From assembly GCA_024138015.1 (NCBI GenBank), contig JAMXBB010000012.1:16354634-16418633 (forward strand): a stretch of 64,000 nucleotides of DNA, written 5' to 3'. The notes under the pieces were generated by a model. The model worked only from the letters and a program-made list of their open reading frames with translations. It was not told where the DNA came from and made no database searches. This DNA comes from Lumnitzera littorea (Eukaryota > Streptophyta > Magnoliopsida > Myrtales > Combretaceae). Of the stretch, positions 1 to 15,400 are shown in pieces (within the stretch, counting starts at the first letter, position 1; each line of letters starts with the position of its first letter). The position numbers and the translations under genes were made by a program.

Positions 1-404
1 GCATTTCATTGCTGTGTAATATGCTGCGTGGAGATCATGTAATATGGTTCTATCATCGTGGATGTTTCTCACGAGATAAATATGATTGAAGATTATTCTA
101 TAGTGTGGTTAAGAAGTGCAACTAAAAGATATGTTCTGTGGCTGAAAATAGTGCTGCCATACTAAATTCTGTAACTCTCTTGTAGCCTGCAATACAAATG
201 TGCTTCTCTCACTAAATAAGAGATCATTGTAAAGGTTTCGGTGGGTGATCTGATCTCCTCAGTTTTATAATGTTTTTCTCTCTGTGATTCATTTTTTACA
301 CACAAAAGTTTGAATCTGTCAACATATTATTTTGGCTGAAGGATTAACTGCTTTGTGTAAATTCTTTTACTATTTTTTAATTTACATGGCATTTCTTTGG
401 GCAG
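1..404 (+). other. NPC1 intron at the left edge
   Basis: No coding exon is visible here. The stretch is T-rich and ends in a pyrimidine tract and AG at 403-404, directly before the first NPC1 exon in the window, so it reads as the 3' part of an intron. The upstream NPC1 exons (signal peptide and N-terminal sterol-binding domain) must lie outside the window. Confidence 0.7.
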
Positions 405-3400
405 AATGGTTTGCTTTTATTGGACGCCGAGCTGGCCCTAATCTCCCTGGTTCACCTTATGCCATCTCTTTCCGGCCCAATGCTACAGAATCATCTGGAA
501 TGAGGCCAATGAACGTATCCACTTACTCATGTGGTGACATATCTCTAGGTTGTTCTTGTGGTGATTGCCCGTCATCTGCTGTCTGCTCTAATTCAGCTCC
601 ACCTCCTTCACAAAAAGAGCAATCATGTTCAGTGAGAATCGGATCCCTCAAGGTGAGAAGCACAGCTAACTAACTTAGAATGATATAAGTGAGTTTAATC
701 ATAATAACATAGGATAACATCTGTAGTTTTTATGTGGAACTCTATTTTCAACTCCATTAACTGTCTGCTTATTACTTTAACCATTTCAGGCCAAATGTGT
801 GGACCTTTCTATGACAATAATATACATAATTTTAGCATCTATGTTTATTGGATGGAGTTTTTTCCATCGGAGAAAGGAAAGAAATGTGGCCAGAAGTAAA
901 TCCATGGGAAATGTGGTAGATGGTGATGAGCTGCATGGAGTGGAGAGGCAGAAGAATAATAATATTCCTTTGCAGGTATACTCTCTGCATTTTCTTTTTT
1001 TCTTTTTTTTCCCTTTTTGGGATAGGATGACCCTTGGCTCTCTTAACCCAAAGGATACAGCACTGTGACATTAATATAGTATTCCTTTAACACTGCCCCT
1101 CCCTTATGAACCGGACTTTAATATAGGTCTAACAAGTGGATGGCTTAATTAAATGGGGTTTGACTAATGATATAAGGGTTTAAACCCAGGTTCTTCTATT
1201 CTAATACCATATTATGAGTAATATCATAAACATTTTATCTAAAAGTTTAAGTTTATAAATACTACATAAATTATTATATTTATTATTTCACAGAGAGTAG
1301 ATAATTAGACTAACTTATCTCTTATATCTTAATTCAGAGTCAACCTGGTATTTAAGTAATAAATTATTTGAGAAAGTTTATAATTTTAAAATTCATTCAA
1401 CATGCAATGATGCAAACTGCCTATGACTAATGGATAATGGCTTACTTTTATGAACCAAATGTAAAATGATAATTTAAATATCACGCTTTTAGTTGAGCTA
1501 TTCTTGTTTCTATTTCTAGTTTTGCAACTCCCTTTCGCTCTCTATTTTGTGATCCTCATATGCTCAAATCAATGATCTCTTCAACATCTTCCCAAAAGGA
1601 CCTCTGAGGTTCTTGGACTTCTTATTTGAGGGTTTTCTGCTTTAAATATATTCTGTATGCTCTCCTATTATTAAGAAAGAAAAAAAGATTATGACATACA
1701 GGATTTCGGTTCACTTTGGCTGATAATCTGGTGAAGCAATGAGCCAGAGTTTTATTTTCAAGCTTGTTACTTTTACCAATCAGCTGACAGAACATTTGTG
1801 TAGCCTACTTATCTCAGTCTATTTTAAGGGGGTAAAGGCAGCATTCAGGTTATTAGATATGATTTGAAAACATTAAAAGAATGATACAAATTTCTGTGTG
1901 TCCTGCATCTGCAGCTGCTTCTATTTAACTGATTTTTAGTAGAATGGAATAAGAGTCTTGGTGGCTTATTCAATTTTCGTTTTTTTATTTTTCTGATGTT
2001 TAAATTTATCTCCCTTTCTAATGGCTGATTTAGGTGCAAATATAGCTTAACTATTAAGTGTCTATTATAATTAGATGTTTATCACAATACCTTCATTTTT
2101 TTCAGTGAACTTGCTGAATGCAGCTCTTTCTATATAGGCCAACTTGATTGCAAATTTAATTCTTCTTTAAATTCTCAATTGTCAGATGCTTGAAGATGCT
2201 CCACACATTAGAAATAGAGTTCAGCTATCAGTTGTGCAAGGATACCTGTCAAAAGTTTACAGGTCATTGTCTGTCATTTGCATGTTATGTAGATTGCAGC
2301 TGAATTGTTTCTGACTTTTGATTCATGCGGAGCAGGAGATATGGAACATGGGTTGCAAGAAATCCAACAGTTATCCTCTGTACTTCATTGGCTGCAGTTC
2401 TTTTTCTTTGTTTAGGTTTGATCCGTTTTAAGGTGGAGACAAGGCCTGAAAAGGTAAGTTGTAAGTTTTTGAAACCTCTCACGTGTGTGAAATCTTTAGA
2501 GAAGTTTGTTATCACATTTGAGCAGAATTTCCACGCTGGAGCTTGTGAGTGCCATCAATTTATCTATACTGTTAGTCTATGGAATTTGGCACTGGATATA
2601 TATGACATTTTCTTTTTTTAAGATAATTCAAAAGATAAACATGATTGGCAGTGCATTGTTGCATCTGGCTTCTGTAATGGAATTGGATGCCAACATAGAT
2701 TGATATTCCTGATCCTGCTGTAATCTTTTAATAGCTTTTGTGATTATTTAACCATTTGGTTTGTATGTAAAACATGCATTTTTTTTCTTCTTTCAATTAA
2801 TAGGAGGTTGTAGCAGTATGTATGTAATCAAAAAGGAAATGTTTGTTGCAAAATCATTGCAAATGATGAAAAAATGTCCAAAAGCTCTTATTCTTTCTTC
2901 TACCATATTCAGTGCTAGCAGATGAATCATAGATGGTTGTTCATGTTGATCGCTATGTCATTATTTTTAGCACATATGGTTGAGTCGAGATTCAGCAAAG
3001 TTGATGGTACCAATAAAATTTTTTGGAGTCATGATGAAGGGGATGATTTTGCCAAAATTTTTTACCTTAAGCATTGGAATTTCTAATTATAATTTTGCTT
3101 CAATTTGACCTTTGCTGACACATATCAGATTCACTAAACCTTTATGTATTTATTCTAGCTCTGGGTAGGGCCTGGAAGCAGGGCTGCTGAAGAGAAAAAA
3201 TTTTTTGACAACCACTTAGCGCCATTTTACAGAATAGAACAGGTAATGCATTCTACTTACTGTGTCACTCTATTTCTTGCTTTTGTCCTCTTTCTCTGGC
3301 AACTTCAGATGAGCTACTGAGTTATATAGTGTCATGTGGGATCTTTGCACAGTAAAAAATCAGTCTACGTTAGAAAATTAGTTAAGAATAGACTTTTTTA

Positions 3401-6400
3401 TCAACTAAAATGACTGTTTTACCCTGGTGTGGTTGAGTGTAAATCTGTAGGTCCGTATAGCTGAGTACTGCCATCCGAGCATAAACAATTATAAAGATGG
3501 GCAGATGAAAAAAAATTGATAGCTCAGAGAAGCGAGTTTCATGTCTCATTATTTTCATCCTCTCTTTTACATTTAGCATATTCCATACTTCATTTGAAGT
3601 GAAAAACCAAGCAAAGAAATGGCAAAAGTCAGTTAGTAACATTAGCAGTCTCCAATAAATAATAGCTTGTAATTTTTATCCCTATAATGTTTTTATATTT
3701 ATATGCTACAAAATTTTCATGAGGCTATAAAACTTGTTACACTCAACAGCTAATGATCTGTCTTGCCCTTTCTCTTTTCTGTTGCAGCTCTTGATAGCAA
3801 CAGTGCCAAACTCTCCAGATGAAAGGCCACCAAGTATTCTCACTAATGACAACATTAAGTTACTTTTCCAAATACAGAAGAAGGTTGTTTATTTCTTTCC
3901 ATAGTGAATTTTAATATTCTGAGATAGTTCATTTGGTTTTCCTTATCTTTTTTCCAATAGTACTACAACATTTCTAATGCCACTCCAAACTTAATAGGTG
4001 GATGAAATTCGTGCCCATTATTCTGTGTCCTCCATAGCTTTAACTGATATCTGCATGAAACCACTGGGCCAAGATTGCGCAACACAAAGTGTTCTACAGG
4101 TATTCTTCTATTTGGTCATTCATCTCTCTGTAAAAAATTGATCAGCCTGGAAACATTTCTCTTCTATCTTCATAGCATGCAGTACATCTGCTAAGTATTT
4201 CTCCCCATGGCTTTGGCAATATATTCTAAAACTTATACTTTATGTCTGGATTGTTTGGCATCTGTCAGCTCCGTGCTCCATGCTCCATGCTATATAGATA
4301 GTTTTTATAATACTTATGGTAGCATTTGATTGTGCAATTTTTGTAATACTTGATTGGATAAAAATTTTTGTACCATATTTGGTTTATAACTTTGTTTGGT
4401 GATTGAACAAAAATTTGAGCTGATGGATTGAATAAAAGGTTCAAATTTTGTTCTATTTGCACCATGATACAAAATGAAATTTACTAGATAAAAACAAAAG
4501 TATTTTATATTTTAATAAAAACTCCTCCATGTTATAGTTTTGAGTTAATTAATATTATTTTTATTGAATATCATAAAAAATTATTTATTCTATAATATAA
4601 ATAATTAATTTTTTAATATAAATTTTGTATCTAATACTGTATAAACCAAATATGGTACAATAAGTTTGTACAGTTCAGTCCTCCTTATACTTATCCTGTT
4701 TAGTTCTTTTTGTCTAGTTTAATCCTTACAATCAAACGGTACCTAAAGTCACTTAAGACGACATAAACAAGACACCATTCAAATGTCATCGTTTTGCGTA
4801 TAAGTAAATCACAACTAATCACCTATAAGAGGACAAGGAGTCACAATTCAATTTCAATAACTTTATCAAGTGACTTTCACCATTCCAGAAGCAGTTATTA
4901 AAGTTAAAGCTTTTTCAACAAAAGTTAGTAATCATGTCAAATCAAACCATAGTAGAATAACATCAAGTCAAGAGAAATATCATTTATTTTATAGTGTTTT
5001 ATCCATTTCCTCATCTAACAAAAGAAGAAAAAACAGGAAGCTCCACTACAAAGTAAGACATCACTAAGTAACAACCAAATTATCTAGAGGTAAAAGCATC
5101 ATGGTCAACACTTTAAAAACATTAAGCATAGCAATGCTAGAGCAATTTGCATTTGATATCAACTCACAAAACAAAGCTCATTTACCGTGCACAAATATTC
5201 TTCAACCAAAAGTTACACTTATTATAACAAACTAATCATAGGTCCTTATGAATTCCTTTTAATTTATCTTATTCAATTTTAATCAAAATATGATAATGTT
5301 TCTAGGGTTTTTTNTGGATAAAAAAAAAGTATTTTATATTTTCAAAAAAACTTATCTATGTTATAGTATTGAGTTAATTAATATTATTTTTATTGAATAT
5401 TATAAAAAATTATTTATTCTATAATATAAATAATTAAATTTTTAATATAAATTTTATATCTAGTATTGTGCAAACTAAACATGATACAATAAGGTTGTAC
5501 TATCTAGTACTCTTTATATTTATTTTGCTCAAAATAAGGAACAAACTTGACAATGCATTCAATACAGATACAATACAGTATAGATATAAAAGTAAGTAAT
5601 TTGGTAATAATATACAATTGATGTTACTTTTTTTATATTGAGGCAATCGACTCTAAATGGAACCCAAATACAGTCTCCCCAAAATGAATCCCACTTCTAA
5701 TCCCTTAAATTGAACATGCTGATCATATTATATATCATTCCTTTTAACTAAGTTTTGCATTAATACTGTTTAGTCATATGACCTTTTCTGATCATTTATG
5801 CCAACCCAGTTATGTTTGTTCTAAGTCAGTGGTTCTTGAAGGGATAATAATGAAGAAAAATTTATTCCATATTCACACAGTATTTCAAGATGGATCAAAA
5901 GAACTATGATAATTATGGAGGAGTTGACCATGTCAGCTACTGTTTTCAGGTATATCATCCTATTTTTTGTGGCGTCTAGTTAATAGTGTTAAAGTTTCTT
6001 TTGGTTGTTTTGCTGCAACACATATCAGACTGTTATGAATATCAAGTAATGATGATATGTTTGGTGAGAGCTGATGGGAATCCTGAGCGGATCTAATCAG
6101 TAAATATGATATAACACAACTCGGGAGAAACAGGATAATATGACATAGTTGTACCTTTTCGTGTGAAATGCTCCTCTCAGGCTTTAGCAATTGCTGAACT
6201 TGTAATTTTTGTGCTGTTGTTTGGTTGACTCGTTTCTCAAGAATTACAGAATTGCTGTTTGTGGCAATTCCTGATGCTATATTTAGCTCATAGTCATGTA
6301 ATTCCTATAACACAATTGGCAAAATTAGAGTATTTGTGGCAGCTAGGATTAGTTTTTTAATATCTTCAGACTCTTTGAAATTCATCCATTAGAAAAGCAT

Positions 6401-9400
6401 GAGATAAGAAATTTAAGTTCAAACACTAACTGATGTTCAAGACAATTTTCCTCCCTAGTCACTGCTCCCTTCTAAACTTAATGCATTCCCATTGCCTTCT
6501 AAACTGAGGTATTGTCAACTTACCTTAGTAACTACCATCCACCCTTAGGTTTTCTGGGTCAAGTTTTATGTTAGTTTAAGTTGATATAGCTGTTATATTA
6601 TATTCTTGTTGCTGTAGTTTATTTACTGACACTACTTTGACATACTAGCATGTTGAAACATGATTCTCTTATCACTATGTTAACTTGCAAGTATCGCTTT
6701 ATATTGTCTGGATAAAGTTGTCTCTACTTCTTCTTCAAACAGCTTTTGACACCTCTGAATTGTCTTCCAGCATTTTACATCTGCAGATTCATGTATGAGT
6801 GCATTTAAAGCGCCTCTAGATCCAAGTACAGTACTAGGTGGTTTTTCAGGGAATAATTACTCTGAGGTACACGTCAAACCTTCAACTATCCTGCTTATAG
6901 ACTTGGTGTTGGGATGAGCAGTAATCCTGCAATGATGCTTTCAGGACAGGCTTCTGCATTTGTTATAACTTATCCTGTGAACAATGCACTCGATGAGGGC
7001 AATGAAACCAGTAGAGCTGTAGCTTGGGAGAAGGCCTTCATCCAATTAGCACAGGTTATTTTGCTATCTCTTATGTGAAGAGTGAAGCTATCTGTTGAGT
7101 TTTATTGTATGCTTCAGATATCTGACAGGAGATATCACTTCTTTATTCTGCATGTAGAAGAGATTTTATTCACTCTGTTTACAATTGTTTTTCATGATTC
7201 AAATGATGATGATAGTTCATATCTCATTAACAATGCTTTTGGGTGGTACTAGTTTTATGCAATTTCCTCTCACCCTAAGAAAGATTATAAACTTTTCATG
7301 ATCACCATAATATAGATGATGAGCCATCCAAAGATTCTTTAAATACGATATGACATCTTCAGTCATTTTGACATGTTTGTATGAAGATTCCATTGTGTTG
7401 AAATTTCAAAAAGATTTTTCTCAGGTGGTTATGCTTCATGTGTGACTTTAAATGTCCATATCTTACAGTGCAGTAAGCTGGAGTTAAGTTTTAAATAGGT
7501 AACTGATTGCTGGAGTATTTGCATCAAAACATTTAACCATATGATTCTTCTTACTTGACATAAGTGTAGACTGTAAATTTATTTTATCTTTATGGATCTT
7601 GGAAGTCCTACAATTGAAAACAATTTTTTTCCAACATCATTTGTGGTTGTCTCTTATGTTGCAGGAAGAATTGCTGCCAATGGTGCAGTCAAAAAATTTG
7701 ACGCTTTCATTTTCGTCTGAAGGCTCTATTGAAGAAGAATTAAAAAGAGAGAGTACTGCAGATGCCATTACTATATTGGTGAGATATTTACAGTACCATG
7801 TCAAAAGTCTGCTTGAATTGTCCTTTCAAATTTTATCCCTTTATATTTTATTGCATTTCAAATATTTTCTTTAATTCAATGAAGTTGTTTTCTATACTGA
7901 TTTCCTGTATATTCCCTGTTTCTTTTCCTTAGATAAGCTATCTTGTCATGTTTGCATACATATCCTTGACACTGGGTGACACACCTCAACTGTCTTCTTT
8001 TTACATCTCTTCTAAGGTTTGTCTGCTTCATTGTGCGGAATCATTTATGTCATTCCATTCTGCTTTCTTTTAGTATCAATTATGTTGGTTTCATGATAGA
8101 TAGTTTGCTTGGTAAGGTTTCTCACACCACAATTGGCCATATATCAGGTATTGCTTGGTCTTTCTGGGGTAATACTTGTGATGCTCTCAGTTCTTGGATC
8201 TGTGGGTTTTTTCAGCATCATTGGAGTAAAATCCACCCTCATCATCATGGAAGTCATTCCCTTTTTGGTTCTAGCTGTAAGTTTTCTTCCTGAAGTTACT
8301 CAAACTCATAACTTCCTCACATGCTGATAAATTTCAAACTTGTGACTTAGATGTAAGAACATGCAAAAACAAATTACAAATATGGTATTGTCTATGTCAA
8401 ACTTTAGCTTCACAACCAATGAATCTTATAGCAGCTTAACTTGTACATCATTATGGATTTTTATATTTTATACTTTTTATCTCTCCCCCTTACATGTGGC
8501 TTTGAAATCAGCTAAGCCCCATCGCATGGAAATTATTAAATGGAGAGTCAAATGACAATGGAGGGAATTGAATTCAGGGCTTGCCACTCCAATGCCACAG
8601 TGCATGTAGATTCACAACATGTTTAGATCAGTATGAGTGAATCTAAATTTAAACCCTCTCATGATAAAACGTACTTGTTTTCAGTAATTACTTTGTTGAG
8701 TGAACGAAGATGCTTGTTTTTCCACTGTAACAGATGGTACATTGCATGCACTCTTATATACATTTTATCCAGTCAAAAGTGAATTGCATTATTACAGGCA
8801 TCATATGTTGTCTTTCTCATGTTCCTTTTATATGTATGTAGAGAATAGTCAAGGAATTTGTCAAAGTGGTTTGTGGCATTCAGGCCCTTTGTTTTTTCTC
8901 ATCTGTGTGCTGACGCTCCTAGAATTTCAGGAGCCAATTTTGCAATACTGTTAAGATTTGGTTTCTAATTCTTTCTCTCTTATATTTAATTTTATAAAAG
9001 AGAGATCCAAATTTAGGAGAGAGCATATTTGCTCGTTGAATGTTAGTAGATCTGAACATGGCATATATGTTGGGATTTTGGTTTGTTTCTAGTGTTGTTG
9101 AAGTATGTCAGACCTTTGGACATTTCAGGTGGGAGTAGATAATATGTGTATACTAGTTCATGCAGTCAAAAGACAACCGTTGGAATTGCCACTAGAAAGA
9201 CGTATTAGCAACGCGCTTGTGGAAGTTGGGCCTTCGATAACGCTAGCTAGTCTCTCTGAAGTTTTGGCATTTGCAGTTGGGAGTTTTATTCCGATGCCAG
9301 CATGCCGTGTCTTCTCAATGTTTGCAGGTTTTTCTTTGAATTCTGATAGAACTCTGCCATAGTAGTCATTAGCTTTCCAGCCTGAGGTCACGACTTCAAA

Positions 9401-12400
9401 CTTTGCCTTTGCAGCATTAGCAGTTCTTCTGGATTTCCTTCTACAAGTTACTGCTTTTGTGGCATTGATAGTGTTTGACTTTTTGAGAGCTGAAGATAAG
9501 CGGGTTGATTGTTTTCCTTGTGTAAGGGTTTCTTCAGCATATGCTGAATCCGATAAAGGTGACAGCAGTTTTTTTCTTCTTCATATGTTTGCTTAGCTAG
9601 GTATTAGTTATTTTTAAGACCTGCTGCTTCTTTTGAAATCAAATGCAAATCCTGATTCAAGAATTCACAATGGAAGTGTAGGAATTGGTCGAAAAAAGCC
9701 TGGGTTGTTGGCTCGATACATGAAGGTAAATATTCTATACAGTGCATTCTTCATTTGCTGCAAGGAAATTTTGATGCTGTAATTGATTAATCTTCTGTGC
9801 ATGCAAACTTAGGGTTAGTGCTTTTAATTTTTTATGGTTGTATATTTGTTTGAGGTACCATAAGTTATCAACACTAACAGTAGTGGGGGAAAAAAGAGGG
9901 CTGAAAATAAAAAGTTAACATGAATGCATCTGAAGTTTCCGAATCTAGGTGATATCAAATTTTCTTTTTACTGTAGACATGCTGTTAGGTGGCTTTTGAT
10001 GATCAGTGGATCTTAATTACTTGGTTTGCTTTCTTTTGCGTAGGAGATCCATGCACCAATCCTGAGCATTTGGGGAGTTAAATTGATAGTCATTTCATTA
10101 TTTGTGGCGTTTTCAGTTGCTAGTATAGTAAGTATCTCTTCTTATTTTTCTCCATTCTTAGTTATGTCCTATCTTTGTCTTAATATATCTTTGCTCTCAA
10201 ACTTGTATAGGCGTTATGCACCAGGATTGAACCTGGATTGGAGCAAAAAATTGTCCTTCCTCGAGATTCATATCTTCAGGTTTCAAGTTGTCTGTGATTC
10301 CACAAAGATGTCATTATGCATACTTGTGTCTCCTTTGTTGTATGTATTTTTTGACCCCTCTAATTGGCAGGGATATTTCAACAACGTCTCAGAGTATCTC
10401 CGAATTGGTCCACCCTTGTATTTTGTGGTGAAAAACTACAATTACAGGTAGCATGATGATAGTGAATCAATGGATGTGCATGTTAGCATCCTCCATTTGG
10501 CATATACTTATAATTTTAATAATCTGATAAATGCACACTGTTATGTATGGATGCACTAAACCTGTATTTCTACAAATTACATTTTGCTATTCCGGCTGCT
10601 TCTTGTCCATCTTCCTCATTATGCAATCTGCATACCTTAGCCAAAGGTTTTTCTTGTATCATGTGGAAACTAGTTAGCAGCATAATTCAATCATTTCCCA
10701 TGTTATGTTGATGTCACTTGTCATTGCTGCTTGATGGAACAACAGATAATAGCCTTGCAGAAGCTCAATTCGGTGCAAATGGTGATTTTATTGCTGATAA
10801 TACACAGAAAACTTCAGAGACAATAGTATGACCACCATAAGAAAAGAGTGATGAAAATGAAGACTTCACACCTCACATGCATTTTCAAGGTGTAAGAAGC
10901 GAGATTTAATAGATCATCGGCGACAATAACAATTAAAAAATTAAAAATTAAAAAAAAAGCCACTAATGTCTTCTTCAGATTTTTTCAATCGGAATTTTCA
11001 TAGTTCATTCATTTATTGGTTCTAGGCAACAATGTTCAGCATAGGACACCATCCACTTCATCTGAGAAAGCATTATAATATTGAAGATTACTTACGAAAT
11101 CAATATTTCTGTCCTTTAAAACCTTCAACTATTGAGGAGTAACTAGTATTGTAAACTCAATGATAAAACAATAATTTATTTTGGACAAATAGAAGTCTTG
11201 GGGATTGTACTAATAGGAATATGTTGAAGCAGCAAGATTATTCTTGTCATCATTGCGCTACTGTTTAGAAAGCATTTAGTATTGGGATCAATTGTCAGTC
11301 ATATATATTATATATATATATGATGATATGTCAAACTTTCAGCTTGGAGTCAAGACAAACGGACCAATTGTGCTCCATAAGTCAATGTGATTCGAACTCC
11401 CTGTTGAATGAGGTACAATCTTCCTATCTGTGCTCCCCTTTTTATGTTAATTTGTCTACAACCACAAGCAGCTCCTAAAGGTATAAATTTGTAGATAAGT
11501 ACATCAATTTTACATATTCTATTTCAATGCTTTCCATGCTTGGACCAATTCATTGAGTAACTAATTAAGTGAAGAACTTAACTAATTGAGTCCAACAAAT
11601 GATGGGAACAATTGAGCTTTTGAAGTCTTTGATTCTATGACGTACAATCTTCAACTTTCACCATGATGATGATCAATTCATCTAGAAACTCAACCTTATC
11701 AATATGAATACAGCTTTCCAGAGTACAATTGAACAATGAAGTGGGGAGTTTTAGTAGATGATTAGTTCTGCTGTAAGTTTGAATCTGATTAGTCTGCACA
11801 AATGGGTAGTTTGTGACAGTGCAAGCATGAAAAGGTGCTTTTCCAATTCTATCCAAAGATTGGGATAAATTGTTCTATATGTTAAGATCACTTGAGAAGT
11901 TTATGTCCTTACTAATCTATTCAAATTACTCAGGTGATTGTTAGTTTATTGTGGCCAATACATTTGATGGTTACAACTGTTAGAACTTTTCTTGTCTTCC
12001 ATGTTATTGTGGTGCCGCCTTCTTTTTTGGACTTGTTCAGGATTTAATGGACTTCATGTCCATGTTTCCTGCTTACCACAACGGTTCAAGATATTTTGTT
12101 AAATTCATTGGAACATGACCTCTCTTCTGAGACATGTGATGCAACAATGACATGAAGGAAATTTCTTGACTAGACTCTGTGTTCTACAGACTGTTTTGCA
12201 TGCAAGTCAGTAGGACTCGCTATATTTTATGTGTGTCCCATAAATCAGAGGGCCCAAAATGCATGGTTTATATAGACTAGGTCTATGTAACGTATAGAGG
12301 GGTGGCTGAAATGATTATTTCGTTAGATTGACATAGCATTACTTGGCTCAACATCCTTGCTTTTTGGCTTACGAATTGATGAATTTACTATCTGGTTCCT

Positions 12401-15400
12401 TGGTGTATCCCTTTCAATAGTTCAAGTAAATGAAAAGTAGTAGCAAAATGAGATAAGTTGATGACTATCTTAATTTACACTTATTCCATTGATCAATTGG
12501 ATTGTTGCTTTTGCTACATGGAATTGGTTCTTGGTTGTTTTGTGACATTTCTTATAACTTTCCCACAGATCTCAAGAGCTTCCTTGGAACCAGAATCAAG
12601 CTACATTGCAAAGCCAGCTGCTTCATGGCTTGATGATTTTCTTGTATGGGTATCTCCAGAAGCTTTTGGTTGCTGCCGGAAATTCACAAATGGGAGCTAT
12701 TGTCCTCCTGATGATCAGGTCCCTTTCCCACACAAGCACGTCTAAAATTTTTATTGTTGCCAATTGTCAGATCTAGAAAAGATCCATTATAGTGTTGTTA
12801 CTGCGACTGGCCCAGTTTCAATCTCATTTTGAGGGTAAAAAATTATCCTTGCAGCATAGGAAATGAATGATAAGAAACATATGTTTAACTTTCCAACATA
12901 AGAAACTGTGCTAATGTGATTTTTAGCCATAAGATGATGGTTGAGTTAGTGTGCTCCCATTCTAACTGCATTACTTTTTATCTTGCAAATTCTTTATCAT
13001 GTAATGCTTTAATCAGTTTCACAACATGTACCTATTTTCTTTCAGCCACCTTGTTGTCCTTCTGGTAGTGCTTCCTGCAGCCTGAGTGGAGTGTGCAAAG
13101 ACTGTACCACGGTAATTTCTATAATCAGCTCACCAAAGTTTCTTCTTGATTTTATTTCCATGGTAATTGCATAGCAGGTACGGATGGTTAAGGGACTGTT
13201 TAGTACCGTTAGGAATACAGCTGCCTTTCCTGTTTCTATAGACAATTATTTTGGCCAACTGGTTTGCATGTGTAATAATTATTGATGTTCTGGTGCTTTC
13301 AGTGCTTCCGACACTCAGATCTTCAAAATGATCGTCCATCAACTGCACAGTTTAAGGAGAAACTTCCTTGGTTCCTCAGTGCGTTACCCTCTGCTGACTG
13401 TGCTAAGGGAGGTCATGGGGCTTACACTAACAGTGTTGAACTTCGGGGTCTGTCCTTCCACTTCACATTCCAAGCTCATCAATTTATTTCATATTGTGCT
13501 TCTCTCTCTCTCTCTTTTAGATGACGGAGAGGCATGGCCTTATTGTCTTTTAAATAGGAGTAATCTGATTTTTGTATATTTTTTCTAGGCTATGAGGTTG
13601 GTATCATTCAAGCGTCTTCATTCCGCACATATCACACCCCCCTCAATAAGCAGGTATACTAGGTTGCAAAAATTACCAGAAAATGTCTGATGTCTTTATG
13701 ACATATATTTTACACGGTTCCTCATTGTAAGATGCTGTATATATGTAGGTTGACTATGTGAATTCGATGAGGGCTGCTCGGGAGTTCAGTTCGAGGGTTT
13801 CAGACTCCTTAAAGGTAAAGGCCAAATTGCTAGAGAGCGAATGCTTGCACCTTTCCATATACAGATACAGAGTTTATGCTTACTGCTGCTAACAGGACAG
13901 CATATTATACTGTGTATAAGTTGGGTCAAATGGATATTACATCATTTTGTTTTTTCTCTCTCTCGTGCAGATGGAAATCTTCCCATATTCAGTTTTTTAC
14001 ATGTTTTTCGAGCAATACCTTGATATATGGAAGACAGCATTGATTAACCTTGCTATAGCTATTGGTTAGTGGATTCCAGTTTCCATAGACAATCTGTGCA
14101 CTATATATATTTCTCGAGTATTTAAGATTCTGTGCATTTGTCATGGTGGAATGATGAAATCACCTTGTATACAACATATGTGATTGTCTTTTCCTTTCAT
14201 TGGCTGAGCAAGTAAGTTTTCTCATGGTGTTGCAATGCTGTTCTTGGTACTTTCAGAAATATATATAATTCCCAAATGGATGTATGGATGATCAATATTT
14301 TATAAAAGATATCAAGTAGAAAAATTACATAATGCTATGGGTTAAGGAATGGACCTTGTGTTTGCATTAGTTAGAATTGAATAGAAAATGAGTACATAGT
14401 GTTGCATTAGTTAAAATTGACTGGAAAATGAGCATATAATTTAAGTAATAAATATAATAGTCTACATTATATCTACATGTTTAAGTTTTTAGATCAAATG
14501 GTTGTGGTACTAGTATTAACATCACATCAAAGGAGGAAGTCCAGAATTCAAGCCAATGCATCATCAGTTAACCTTCATCTATTTGAGTTGTGCACTACTA
14601 TGGCCTCAGCCAAAATCTAGCCCACAAGTAAGGGAAATTGTTGGGTGATAAATATAAGTTCATACCATATTTATAAGTTTATGTCTTCAGATCAGATGAT
14701 TGTGGTACTAGTCTTAATATATAGTGTCAATTTAGTTGTTTTCTTGGAATTTTGGAGAAGCAGATTGGGTCAAATGGGATGGGACAGCAAGAAAAATGCT
14801 ACCTTAGTATCATTTTTACATGAGAGTCATACTTGATGCAACCATTTTGCAAATATGCTGATTGATCAATCTCTGAATGGTTTAAACAGGTGCAGTGTTT
14901 GTCGTTTGTTTGGTCATCACATGCAGGTACATTTCCAGATTCCATTCTATGATTCAAACCATATGAATTCATGATGTTGCCTACATATTAATTACAGTTA
15001 CTAATATTGAATTGTATGAAATGCTAAATTTTTCATGGTTTTCTTCATGCAGTTTTTGGAGTTCAACTATTATTTTGCTGGTGCTAGCTATGATAGTTGT
15101 GGATCTTTTGGTATGATTGTCGTTATTAACTCTCATTAGCATCCCAAACTAATCACTTCTTCCATCACATGTTATTGATAATTTTGTCTTCAAGTTTTTA
15201 TGGCTCTATTTCTTATGCAATAAAAATCTGCAGGGTGTGATGGCAATTCTGGGGATTCAGTTGAATGCAGTATCTGTTGTTAACCTGATCATGTCAGTTG
15301 GGATTGCTGTTGAATTTTGTGTGCACATAACACATGCTTTTACGGTATGAATTCATTCCCCATTGTCCTCTTCTTCACTTTCAATATTTGCTTAAGACAG

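Noticed and set aside
332..673. Continuous open frame with an upstream ATG that could be read as a small gene
   Set aside because: Only 405-652 has NPC1 homology. The upstream part is intron ending in an AG acceptor, and a GT donor follows at 653.
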